Shown piece by piece: positions 1-6,669 of a DNA stretch of 8,836 nt (positions are counted from its first letter, which is position 1; each line of letters opens with the position of its first letter). Location: contig URTA01000080.1 of NCBI GenBank assembly GCA_900550645.1, positions 1 through 8,836 on the forward strand. Direction: 5' to 3'. A program made the translations under genes and the position numbers. The notes under the pieces are model-generated. The model was given only the letters and a program-made list of their open reading frames with translations, did no database searches and was not told where the DNA came from. This stretch comes from an uncultured Porphyromonadaceae bacterium (lineage in GTDB: Bacteria; Bacteroidota; Bacteroidia; Bacteroidales; Muribaculaceae).

Positions 1-29
1 CGGCAGCGTCAGATGTGTATAAGAGACAG
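1..29 (+). other. Nextera/Tn5 sequencing adapter left on the contig end (artefact)
   Basis: Positions 11-29 read AGATGTGTATAAGAGACAG, the 19-base Tn5 mosaic end used in Nextera libraries. Positions 1-10 (CGGCAGCGTC) are the preceding part of the Nextera read-1 oligonucleotide, lacking only its first four bases. The genuine genomic sequence starts at base 30, inside the isomerase gene. Any protein predicted across this junction, such as one beginning MCIRDR from position 13, is spurious. This also shows that the window begins at a physical contig end. Confidence 0.97.
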
Positions 30-1629
30 GGCTGTCGGTGAATGCTTTGACTTCGGTCTGTACGCTGTCGTTGGTCGAGAAGATTACGTAGCCTTTGAAC
101 TTCGGCGCTTTCCAGGTGTAGTCGGCACGATGCTCTGCAAAATATTTTTCAAGTCCGGTGGTGTCCTTGGCTGCACGTTCCCACACTTCTTGGTTGGAGA
201 TGTTGTACAGCAGGATGCCGTCGCGATATTCGTTGTAGATGTTGCGGTAATCGGGGTCGATGTTTACCAGGTCTTTGCGGTATGTTTCGGCGACTTTATC
301 GCGCATGGAGCGAATAGCTGCATTCTGCAGCATCTTCATGGCATTGTCCACATCGCCGGATGCTGTTACGGGCATATTAGTCATCACTGATGCAACGGCG
401 TACTTTTTGCCGCTCACTGTGTATACGGGGATGGTGGATGCCTTGAGCGTTGCTATGGCTGTCGAGTCGTATCCGCCGCAGTCTTCGATGAGGCGACGTA
501 CCTTGGCCATGCCGTTGTCGAGTACTTGTCCCTTGTACTGTTTTACCAGGGCATCGAGACGGCGTTGTGCAGGCAATTGTCCGCGCTCGTCGCCGTTGAT
601 TTGCTGCTCGAGCGATTGGCGCATATCCTCGAAAGATGCTACGGGGCGAGCGCCGGTTTTGTGAATGATATGGTATCCGTAGGCGGTGGTCACGGGACGC
701 GATATTTCGCCGACCTGCATGGCAAATGATGCCGAATCAAAGGGCGCAACCATCATTCCCGAGCTGTACCATCCGAGTTTGCCGCCTTGTTTTGCGCTTC
801 CGGGGTCCTCGCTTTCGCGGCGCGCAACGTCCTCAAAATCAACTCCGGACTGTGTCACTACGTTGTATAGTGAGTCTATGGCCACGCGTGCATGTGCAGC
901 CTCTTCGGGGGTCTTGCCATGCGTGAGTTTGAGAATATGCTCGGCTTCTACTTCGCCGGGATTGGGCTTGATTTCGTCCACGCGTATGATATGGAGGCCG
1001 AAGCCCGAATTGATTACCGGTGAGATTCCGCCCAGCGGAGTGTCGTAAGACGCTTTCTCGAAAGGCCAGGGATAACGACCGGGCAATACCCAGCCCATGC
1101 GGCCTCCGCGAGTAGCGCTGGCGCGGTCTATGGATGCTGCTGCGGCATCCTCAAAAGTAGTGGCGCCGGAAAGAATGGCATTGCGGACCGAGTCGGCACG
1201 AGCCATAGCGACTTCTCCCGAGGTCTCGCCATCAGCGGGCGGCAGCATGATGTGGCTGACGTAACGCAACTCGCGTACGTGGTCGTAAGCTTCGTGCAGC
1301 AGCGAGTCGTAAACGGTGGAGTCAACCATGCGCGACTGCGCCAATTCGGTGGCATAGCCGTCGAATTCGTTGCGGAACGAGGCCGTTGTGTCCATGCCTG
1401 CGGCTACGGCGGCAGCCACTTTCAGCTTGTAGTTGACAAACATATCTACATACTCGTCAAGTGTCTGAGGCTGCAGTTGTTGCGAGTTGTTTTTATTGTA
1501 AAGATACTCAAACTCGCTCAGGTGCACGGGCACCTTGTTGATGGTCATCAGCACCGGATCGGATGCGGCGGCAGCCGTGACTGCGATGGCCGTGACCGCG
1601 ATGGCGGCGGATAGGTGGAGTTTTTTCAT
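30..1629 (-). CDS. Periplasmic peptidyl-prolyl isomerase with two parvulin domains (SurA/PpiC type), C-terminus missing
   Basis: Reading the minus strand from the ATG at 1629 gives 533 open codons with no stop until the adapter, so the gene is 3'-truncated by the contig end. Residues 1-22 (MKKLHLSAAIAVTAIAVTAA) form a signal peptide with no lipobox cysteine, so the product should be a soluble periplasmic protein. Residues about 24-123 resemble a SurA-like N-terminal chaperone region (DPVLMTINKVPVHLSEFEYL). Two PpiC/rotamase domains follow. The first spans about 124-216 (VSHIM, then GGRMGWV, then GFGLHIIRV); the second spans about 228-322 (EAEHIL, GGKLGWY, AYGYHIIH). The rest, to residue 533, is a C-terminal region without a domain I can name. 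Known members of this family catalyse proline isomerisation and chaperone outer-membrane proteins. It lies 83 bp downstream of guaB on the same strand, with no promoter or terminator visible between them, so co-transcription is likely. The family call is firm; the client proteins are unknown. Confidence 0.93.
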
Positions 1630-1712
1630 TTATAGAAAATTTAGGCGTTCGATTTTATAGCTTTAATATAACGCGAAAATCCGGGTTTTATTGTTCCGAG
1701 TATGCGCAAAAG

Positions 1713-3191
1713 TTAGCGCGCCGACGAGCTGTAATTGGGCGCTTCGCTGGTGATGGCCACATCGTGTGGATGGCTTTCGTTGACGCCGGCAGCGGTGATG
1801 CGCGTGAAACGTGCCTGATGCAAGGTCTCAATATCCTTGGCTCCGCAATAACCCATACCGGCGCGTAGTCCGCCAATCATCTGATAAACAACCTCGTAAA
1901 GCGAGCCCTTGTAGGGGACACGGGCGGCTATACCTTCGGGCACAAGTTTCTTGGCATCCGTCTCCGAGGCTTGGAAATAGCGATCCTTGCTGCCGCGTTC
2001 CATGGCTTCGAGCGACCCCATACCGCGATACGACTTATACTTGCGGCCGTTGAAGACGATGGTGTCGCCGGGAGACTCCTCGACACCGGCCAGCATTCCG
2101 CCCAGCATCACCGAGTTGCCACCTGCTGCCAGAGCCTTGACAATGTCGCCGCTGTATCGTATGCCGCCATCGGCAATCAAGGGTATATCGTATTCCTTGA
2201 GAGCCTTGGATACGTCGTAGACAGCACTGAGCTGGGGTACACCCACGCCGGCAATGATACGCGTGGTGCATATTGATCCGGGGCCGATGCCGACCTTGAC
2301 GCCGTCGGCGCCGTTGTCTGCCAGGAAGCGTGCAGCCTCGCCGGTGGCTATGTTGCCGACAACCACGTCTATTTCGGGGAACGCCTTCTTCACGCTCTTG
2401 AGCACGCCTGTCACGCCGGCAGAGTGTCCGTGGGCAGTGTCTATGACAAGCGCGTCAACGCCGGCAGCCACGAGTGCCTCCGCACGCTGCATGCTGTCGG
2501 GCGTAACGCCGATGCCGGCAGCCACGCGCAGGCGGCCCAGCGAGTCCTTGCAGCTGTAGGGCTTGTCCTTAGCCTTGGTAATGTCCTTGTATGTCACCAG
2601 CCCCACGAGGTGTCCCTCCGCGTCAACGACCGGCAGCTTCTCTATCTTATGCTGCTGCAGTATGTCGGCGGCCTGTTCCAGGTCGGTTGACTGGTTGGTG
2701 GTCACAAGGTTTTCAGAGGTCATCACCTCGTCTATCTTCTTGTCGAGATTGCGCTCGAAACGCAGGTCACGGTTGGTGACGATGCCGCGCAGCATACGGT
2801 TCTCGTCAACGACAGGTATGCCGCCGATGTGGTATTCGCTCATCATGGCGAGCGCGTCGCGCACGGTGCTGCCCACGGCGATAGTCACCGGGTCGTATAT
2901 CATGCCGTTTTCGGCACGCTTGACGGCATGAACCTGACGAGCCTGCTCGGCGATAGACATGTTTTTGTGGATTACACCGATGCCGCCCTCGCGGGCAATG
3001 GCAATGGCAAGCTGCGCCTCGGTGACAGTGTCCATGGCTGCGGAAACCAGCGGCACGTTGAGGCTGATGCGTTTTGAGAACTTGGTAGAAAGGGATACTT
3101 CACGCGGAAGCACTTCTGAATAGGCGGGTATCAGGAGGACGTCGTCAAAGGTGAGACCCTCCATCTGAACTCTGTCGGCAATAAAAGACAT
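1713..3191 (-). CDS. guaB: Inosine-5'-monophosphate dehydrogenase
   Basis: The 492-aa product is a full-length IMP dehydrogenase, the cytosolic NAD-dependent enzyme that oxidises IMP to XMP, the committed step of guanine nucleotide synthesis. The N-terminus MSFIADRVQMEGLTFDDVLL is typical. The TIM barrel is interrupted at about residues 95-215 by a pair of CBS domains (repeats around GGIPVVDENRMLRGIVTNRD and KLPVVDAEGHLVGLVTYKD), the usual allosteric nucleotide-binding module. The catalytic loop GPGSICTTR places the nucleophilic Cys at about 308. The phosphate-binding ADGGIRYSGD is at about 340-349, and the mobile-flap region with SYRGMGSLEAM and EGIAARVPYKG follows. An in-frame TTG at 3224 would add 11 residues, but it lies inside the -7 promoter box, so the ATG at 3191 is chosen. 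No Shine-Dalgarno site is visible, as is usual for Bacteroidota. Nothing in the protein looks damaged. Confidence 0.97.
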   Translation of the reverse strand: MSFIADRVQMEGLTFDDVLLIPAYSEVLPREVSLSTKFSKRISLNVPLVSAAMDTVTEAQLAIAIAREGGIGVIHKNMSIAEQARQVHAVKRAENGMIYDPVTIAVGSTVRDALAMMSEYHIGGIPVVDENRMLRGIVTNRDLRFERNLDKKIDEVMTSENLVTTNQSTDLEQAADILQQHKIEKLPVVDAEGHLVGLVTYKDITKAKDKPYSCKDSLGRLRVAAGIGVTPDSMQRAEALVAAGVDALVIDTAHGHSAGVTGVLKSVKKAFPEIDVVVGNIATGEAARFLADNGADGVKVGIGPGSICTTRIIAGVGVPQLSAVYDVSKALKEYDIPLIADGGIRYSGDIVKALAAGGNSVMLGGMLAGVEESPGDTIVFNGRKYKSYRGMGSLEAMERGSKDRYFQASETDAKKLVPEGIAARVPYKGSLYEVVYQMIGGLRAGMGYCGAKDIETLHQARFTRITAAGVNESHPHDVAITSEAPNYSSSAR

Positions 3192-3221
3192 AGAAGAAAT
3201 GGTATATGATTTTATTGCACG

Positions 3222-3252
3222 CAAAATTACTCATTATTCGGGACATGGCAAA
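3222..3252 (-). promoter_or_regulatory. Bacteroidota-type promoter for guaB
   Basis: On the minus strand the sequence reads TTTG (complement of 3249-3252), a 19-nt spacer, then TAATTTTG (complement of 3222-3229). This is an exact match to the Bacteroidota primary sigma consensus TTTG, N19-21, TAnnTTTG. Transcription would start near 3215, giving a leader of about 25 nt before the guaB ATG at 3191. The -33 box is inside an inverted repeat (3249-3290). Confidence 0.82.
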
Positions 3253-3290
3253 CCCTGCCACGAATTTTTTGGCCTGACATGGCAGGTTTG
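3249..3290. repeat. Imperfect inverted repeat overlapping the guaB -33 box (possible operator)
   Basis: The arm CAAAC-C-CTGCCA at 3249-3260 is complementary to TGGCAGGTTTG at 3280-3290, giving 11 pairs with a single bulged C at 3254 and a 19-nt loop. The words GACATGGCA at 3242-3250 and 3276-3284 are also exact direct repeats. The left arm contains the -33 TTTG of the guaB promoter, and the element lies about 100 bp from the divergent promoter. Its position suits a binding site for a purine-responsive or other regulator, but no known operator is recognised, so that role is inference. It is upstream of both predicted transcripts and so cannot be a leader hairpin. Confidence 0.45.
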
Positions 3291-3330
3291 GCAGACTTTG
3301 GCGAGGGCTGCAGTGTTAATTCCGTTAATT

Positions 3331-3370
3331 TTTAACTTAAATCGAAGCCGCAAAGTTAAATCTTCGGCTT
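3331..3370. repeat. Two overlapping inverted repeats between the divergent promoters
   Basis: TTTAACTT (3331-3338) is the exact reverse complement of AAGTTAAA (3353-3360), an 8-bp stem with a 14-nt loop. AAGCCG (3345-3350) pairs with CGGCTT (3365-3370). The two stems interleave and cannot both form as simple hairpins. They are just upstream of the rightward promoter, in DNA not predicted to be transcribed from it, so protein-binding sites or relics of older sequence are more likely than RNA structure. A TAACTTTG box on the minus strand (3351-3358) matches a -7 element, but no -33 box is found at the right distance. Confidence 0.3.
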
Positions 3371-3393
3371 AGCGTCATTTTTACGACATGAGG

Positions 3394-3425
3394 TTTGGCA
3401 GTTTCGGGAATTGGTATTAATTTTG
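3394..3425 (+). promoter_or_regulatory. Bacteroidota-type promoter for the vWA/membrane-protein cluster
   Basis: TTTG at 3394-3397 is followed, after exactly 20 nt, by TAATTTTG at 3418-3425, a full match to the Bacteroidota consensus (TTTG, N19-21, TAnnTTTG). The same -7 octamer is used by the divergent guaB promoter. Transcription would start near 3431. No equally good promoter is seen in the gaps between the genes downstream, so this one may drive the whole run to 8674. Confidence 0.8.
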
Positions 3426-3430
3426 CGTTG

Positions 3431-3557
3431 TCAAAACACGAACACTCGTTGAGACAGTTCACGTGATTATTCACCCGGACAACTCACGATTGTTCACCAA
3501 GCAAATTCATTCTCCTATGGGGGACAACATAAAAACAACCAAAACTAATTCACAACA
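3431..3557 (+). other. Untranslated leader of about 125 nt before the vWA gene
   Basis: The stretch between the predicted start of transcription and the ATG at 3558 has no open reading frame worth calling. It holds the 8-bp palindrome TCACGTGA (3459-3466) and recurring TTCAC words (for example GTTCAC at 3458-3462 and again near 3493, with ATTCACC between). The last 30 bases are A-rich with no Shine-Dalgarno sequence, as expected for translation initiation in Bacteroidota. No known riboswitch or leader RNA is recognised. It is longer than the roughly 25-nt leader of guaB. Confidence 0.4.
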
Positions 3558-4295
3558 ATGGCAACAGAACAGAAAACCGACAAGAATGTCAAGACCACAG
3601 TGTTCAACCTCATCATCCTCGATGAGAGCGGCTCGATGAGCGGACTGACACAACAGACCATCAGCGGCTGCAACGAGACCCTCAACGTGATCCGCTCGGC
3701 GCAGAATGAGGCCGGCGACGACGCTCGCCGCTCGCTCGTCAGCATATTCGCCTTCCAGAACGGAACGGAAATCCGCTCACGCTACCTCTGCAAAAACGTC
3801 CCCATCGAACAGGTCAAGGACATCACCACCGCCGACTACCGCCCCTGGGGCAACACCCCCCTCTACGATGCGGTAGGCTCGACACTCACCGACCTCGAAA
3901 TGGTGGCTGCGACACACGAGGACGCTACAGCTATCGTCACCGTCATCACCGACGGCTACGAGAACTCATCGCGCCACTACACCGGCCAGCAGGTGGTGCA
4001 GATGATTTCGCGCCTCAAGGAGCTGGGCTGGATATTCAACATGATCGGCGCAAACATCGACGTGGAGCGCGAAGCGTCCCGCCTCAGTTTCGACAACAGC
4101 ATGAAGTTCCAGGCAACGCCTGAAGGCACGCGCGAAATGTTCAGCAAATTCAGCAAGTCATACGCTGACGAAATGGCCAACATGAAGGCAGAATATGACA
4201 TGGACGTCGAAGACCGCATCAAAGCACGCAAGATGCGCAAGGCATCATTCTTCAAAAGAGCCATGGGCAGACAGATTGACGACGAACAAAAGTAA
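3558..4295 (+). CDS. Cytoplasmic von Willebrand factor A domain protein with intact MIDAS
   Basis: This 245-aa protein is almost entirely one vWA domain (about residues 12-200). The metal-ion-dependent adhesion site is complete. The DxSxS motif is DESGS with D22, S24 and S26. The conserved Thr is T100 in GNTPLYDAVG, and the Asp is D132 in VITDGYEN. There is no signal peptide or membrane segment, so it should act in the cytosol, in the manner of TerY/TerF-like vWA proteins that bind partners through a bound divalent ion. Residues about 200-245 form a charged, probably helical tail rich in Lys/Arg (IKARKMRKASFFKRAMGR) ending in an acidic DDEQK. No MoxR ATPase, kinase or phosphatase gene, the usual vWA partners, lies nearby; the downstream genes are membrane proteins. 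It is the first gene after the promoter at 3394-3425. The domain call is secure; the ligand and role are unknown. Confidence 0.9.
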   Translation: MATEQKTDKNVKTTVFNLIILDESGSMSGLTQQTISGCNETLNVIRSAQNEAGDDARRSLVSIFAFQNGTEIRSRYLCKNVPIEQVKDITTADYRPWGNTPLYDAVGSTLTDLEMVAATHEDATAIVTVITDGYENSSRHYTGQQVVQMISRLKELGWIFNMIGANIDVEREASRLSFDNSMKFQATPEGTREMFSKFSKSYADEMANMKAEYDMDVEDRIKARKMRKASFFKRAMGRQIDDEQK

Positions 4296-4319
4296 ACGAA
4301 CCTGCACATAGCCACCGAA

Positions 4320-4358
4320 GCCGGTGCGAGCAAACCCAAACGGCTCGCCCGCACCGGC
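4320..4358 (+). terminator. GC-rich hairpin after the vWA gene (attenuator or processing site?)
   Basis: GCCGGTGCG (4320-4328) is perfectly complementary to CGCACCGGC (4350-4358). An inner AGC/GCT pairing (4329-4331 with 4343-4345) is offset by a four-base bulge. The hairpin begins 25 nt after the vWA stop codon and ends 32 nt before the next ATG. No T-run follows, so it is not a classical intrinsic terminator. It may reduce read-through, or protect the 3' end of the vWA message so that vWA is made in excess of the membrane proteins. That role is inferred from position only. Confidence 0.45.
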
Positions 4359-4390
4359 CAATACAACACCAATCGCCAAAACAAACCGAC

Positions 4391-5113
4391 ATGAAAACCG
4401 ATGCCAAAACAAATACCGAAGAATCTGCTGAAGAAATACGACCGACCGAGGCTGCCGCCGATGCAGCGGAAACGACAACAGCCAATGCACCAGAGACGAC
4501 CGCCGCAGAAGTACCGACCGATGCAAACGGAGATCCGATAATGTGGGACGAAGAGCACCCCGACCGCCTCGACTTCGACTACTACCCCGGTGTGAAGAGC
4601 GTGTTCAACTGCCTGACCACAATCCGCGCGATTACAGTGATACTGCCGCTGTCGGTCATCGCGCTCGCCTTCTTGTGGCTCACCGCCTGCACAAGAGGGA
4701 GCTACAGCTACATGCCAAGCGGCTTGGGGCTAACCGTCATGCTCTACTTGGCAACCGTCATCGCAATGGGCATTCTCACAACCATGAGCCGCTGGGCAGT
4801 GCGCAGCGGCTCGGGCAACGCAATCTTCCTGACACGCGCATCATGCTACTGTGCCGCAATAAATGCGGCATGTTCTATCTTCCAGTTCCTGTCATACGCC
4901 TTCACTTCAGCCGGCATGAAGATAGGAGCTGTGTTGCAGCTCCTAGTTCTGGGCACGGCAATATACGCTATCTACAAGACACACGCTGACGGGGACATAC
5001 AGGACGTTTTCCCACCCTCAAGACGCTCTGCATCCTTGGGAGACTGGATATTGGTGCTTATCACCGTGGGTCTGCCGCTCGCGATGACATTCGAGAGCTT
5101 CATGGCTTATTGA
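4391..5113 (+). CDS. Multi-pass membrane protein with long acidic N-terminal tail (paralogue 1)
   Basis: The family is not one I recognise. The 240-aa product has a 50-residue Glu/Ala/Thr-rich, probably disordered tail with no signal peptide. The signature WDEEHPDRLDFDYYPGVKSV follows at about 52-71. Predicted membrane segments lie near 78-98, 113-132, 149-170, 177-195 and 217-236. The loop between segments 2 and 3 carries SRWAVRSGSGNAIFLTRASC, and the loop before the last segment carries DIQDVFPPSRRS. The same landmarks in the same order occur in the products starting at 5134, 6670 and 7375, so these are paralogues. Its tail is longer than, and unlike, the METNEENNF tails of the others. It starts 95 nt after vWA, with A-rich sequence before the ATG (acaaaccgac). 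The inner-membrane location with a cytosolic tail is inferred. Confidence 0.85.
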   Translation: MKTDAKTNTEESAEEIRPTEAAADAAETTTANAPETTAAEVPTDANGDPIMWDEEHPDRLDFDYYPGVKSVFNCLTTIRAITVILPLSVIALAFLWLTACTRGSYSYMPSGLGLTVMLYLATVIAMGILTTMSRWAVRSGSGNAIFLTRASCYCAAINAACSIFQFLSYAFTSAGMKIGAVLQLLVLGTAIYAIYKTHADGDIQDVFPPSRRSASLGDWILVLITVGLPLAMTFESFMAY

Positions 5114-5133
5114 CCCCAAAATACGAATGTTAT

Positions 5134-5781
5134 ATGGAAACTAACGAGGAAAACAACTTCGCAGAGGAGGTAACTCCAGCACCGGCGGACTATGAACCGA
5201 TAATGGACGAGGAGAACGAGGAAGACGAAGAGTTCTCCGACCGTATCGACTTCAGCAGCTACCCTGGGGTTAAGAAATTGTACAGCAACATGACAACCAT
5301 ACTCGTGTTGACAACGATAGTGCCGGCGGCACTATATGTCATCGGGCTGTTCGGCCTTCAGGCGATATACGGCAGCCTGTCGGCATTTGGGATGGTTGTA
5401 CTGTTAATCGTCTTGCTGCAATTAGGGCTAATGGCAATCCTCATAAATGCAAGCCGCAGAGCAATCCGCAGAGGCTCGAACAACGCAATCTTCCTGACAC
5501 GCGCCGCCTGCTACTGGAGCATAGTAGATGCCATATTCTCAATTCGCACCGGCATTATTAACGGAGCCTCACACCCGTCAATCGGCACAATGCTCGGAAT
5601 CTGCCTGCAGTTTGCTGTTGTGGTATTTGCGGTTATCGCTTTAGTGAGAACGCGATACAATACCGATGTAAACGCGCTGTTCCCGAAGGAATTACGCATC
5701 AGCACTGCGGCTGACTGGATAACCGTCAGTGCCACAATCTTTTTCCAGATAGTGCTGTATATATTACTCAAAGGACTCTGA
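5134..5781 (+). CDS. Multi-pass membrane protein with acidic N-terminal tail (paralogue 2)
   Basis: The 215-aa product belongs to the same unrecognised family as its upstream neighbour. A TTG at 5110 overlapping the previous stop could extend the frame by 8 codons, but the ATG at 5134 is chosen because METNEENNFAEE is matched exactly at the start of the gene at 6670. The tail (1-45) is very acidic (EPIMDEENEEDEEFSDRIDF). Compared with the paralogues it replaces the WDEDHPDR segment with extra Glu/Asp, but keeps DR-IDF and YPGVK. Predicted membrane segments are near 55-74, 84-104, 121-138, 150-171 and 194-212. The middle loop SRRAIRRGSNNAIFLTRAAC is strongly basic, and the later loop reads TDVNALFPKELR. 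The basic loops suggest these face the cytosol (positive-inside rule). The gap from the previous stop codon is 20 nt, so co-transcription is very likely. Confidence 0.85.
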   Translation: METNEENNFAEEVTPAPADYEPIMDEENEEDEEFSDRIDFSSYPGVKKLYSNMTTILVLTTIVPAALYVIGLFGLQAIYGSLSAFGMVVLLIVLLQLGLMAILINASRRAIRRGSNNAIFLTRAACYWSIVDAIFSIRTGIINGASHPSIGTMLGICLQFAVVVFAVIALVRTRYNTDVNALFPKELRISTAADWITVSATIFFQIVLYILLKGL

Positions 5782-5836
5782 TGCTTCACCAACCCGAAAG
5801 CAGCATATTGTATGTCAAACACATAGACAGGCTACC

Positions 5837-6298
5837 ATGAAATCATCCATCAAATACAAACCTGCAAAGCGAAAAACGCTTACTGCCAAGAATGGAGGCC
5901 GCTTTTCGCAGTGGCTCAATTCTCCAAAGGTGCAGCCGTGGATCGTGGGGACATTAGTATCAGTTCTCGTTGTAATACTAACGCCGATACTTAGCGGCAT
6001 CATTTTCTTGCTTCTGAGCATGTCTGCCAATCAGGGCTTAGAACTCGCCACCGACAACGCGACATCAGTGATTGTCCACGTTGGGTGGACAGTGATAAAT
6101 ATGTTGTTTATACTACTAGCCTTTATGGCAACATTTTTTACTGCCTGGCTAATCGGGATCTCCCCTACAAGACTCATCTTCAAAAGCGAAGATCTACAAG
6201 ACACCGGTTTTACAGCTACATGCCTGTCTGTAATATTATCAATTCCGATTGGCATTGCCGCATTTATTGTGTTTGGCCCTGTCATCAGTATTTTCTAA
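5837..6298 (+). CDS. Small three-helix membrane protein, family not recognised
   Basis: The 153-aa product has a basic N-terminus (MKSSIKYKPAKRKTLTAKNG) followed by three hydrophobic stretches near residues 36-62, 75-103 and 120-150, so it is an integral membrane protein with a cytosolic basic head. It lacks the acidic tail, the YYPGV motif and the FP motif of the neighbouring paralogues. It resembles the next small gene around the first helix: SPKVQPWIVGTLV here against SSKERTAAIVGALV there, with matching DNA (atcgtgggg-cattagt). The two small genes may therefore be distant duplicates. Base composition is visibly more AT-rich than the vWA gene. It is 55 nt after paralogue 2 and 13 nt before the next ATG. 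It is placed as part of the cluster by position only; the function is unknown. Confidence 0.75.
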   Translation: MKSSIKYKPAKRKTLTAKNGGRFSQWLNSPKVQPWIVGTLVSVLVVILTPILSGIIFLLLSMSANQGLELATDNATSVIVHVGWTVINMLFILLAFMATFFTAWLIGISPTRLIFKSEDLQDTGFTATCLSVILSIPIGIAAFIVFGPVISIF

Positions 6299-6311
6299 AA
6301 GCCAATCAGCA

Positions 6312-6644
6312 ATGGGACTTAAGACATTTATTCATAAGCCATTATACAGTTCCAAAGAAAGAACGGCTGCTATCGTGGGGGCATTAGTCTTCGGACTGGC
6401 AGTACCCAGCATTTGCCTTTATGCTGTGATGCTGCTGTCCGCATATCTCGGCATCGGCACAACGTGGGGTACATTGGCAAACATCTTGGGCATCTGCGTG
6501 TATTTCTACTTGAAAATAAATTGTTGCCCCTTTAAATTATTAGAAGCATTAGGCAGCTTGATTGTGTTAGCAGATCTTTTTCTACCGATTGTGATTGCGG
6601 GCTTGGCATTACACCTGACAACACCTGCTATCTTCGGTTGGTGA
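6312..6644 (+). CDS. Small three-helix membrane protein, intact copy of a duplicated gene
   Basis: The 110-aa product begins MGLKTFIHKPLYSSKERTA. An upstream in-frame ATG at 6249 is rejected because it would overlap the preceding gene by 50 bp, whereas the ATG at 6312 starts 13 nt after the preceding stop. Hydrophobic segments lie near 22-44, 48-66 and 73-105, and the protein ends PAIFGW. It shows weak similarity to the 153-aa gene upstream. Its 3' end (from about 6553) is repeated at 7259-7348 as a frameshifted remnant, showing that it was part of a tandem duplication with the gene at 6670. The AT-rich composition resembles the 5837 gene. No known domain is recognised; a membrane location is well supported, a function is not. 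Confidence 0.72.
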   Translation: MGLKTFIHKPLYSSKERTAAIVGALVFGLAVPSICLYAVMLLSAYLGIGTTWGTLANILGICVYFYLKINCCPFKLLEALGSLIVLADLFLPIVIAGLALHLTTPAIFGW

Positions 6645-6669
6645 CACAGAACAACAAAAACAGAACAAT

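Noticed and set aside
13..390. Plus-strand open frame beginning MCIRDR
   Set aside because: It starts in the sequencing adapter and runs antisense to the isomerase gene; the reverse frame has a signal peptide and two parvulin domains.
3240..3300. Possible sigma-54 (GG-GC) promoter in TGGCA-rich sequence
   Set aside because: The TGGCA words are not followed by a TTGC element at the fixed sigma-54 spacing; an inverted repeat explains them better.
3977..4558. 193-codon minus-strand open frame opposite the vWA gene and paralogue 1
   Set aside because: It spans two well-supported genes and the hairpin between them, reads as Cys/Arg-rich low-complexity sequence and has no recognisable motif. It is a shadow frame of GC-rich coding DNA.
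5110..5133. Upstream TTG start for paralogue 2
   Set aside because: It overlaps the preceding stop codon and adds eight residues not shared with the paralogues, whereas the METNEENNF start is matched exactly by the gene at 6670.
6249..6311. Upstream ATG start for the small membrane gene
   Set aside because: It would overlap the end of the previous gene by 50 bp in another frame; the ATG at 6312 follows the previous stop by 13 nt and gives a conventional basic N-terminus.
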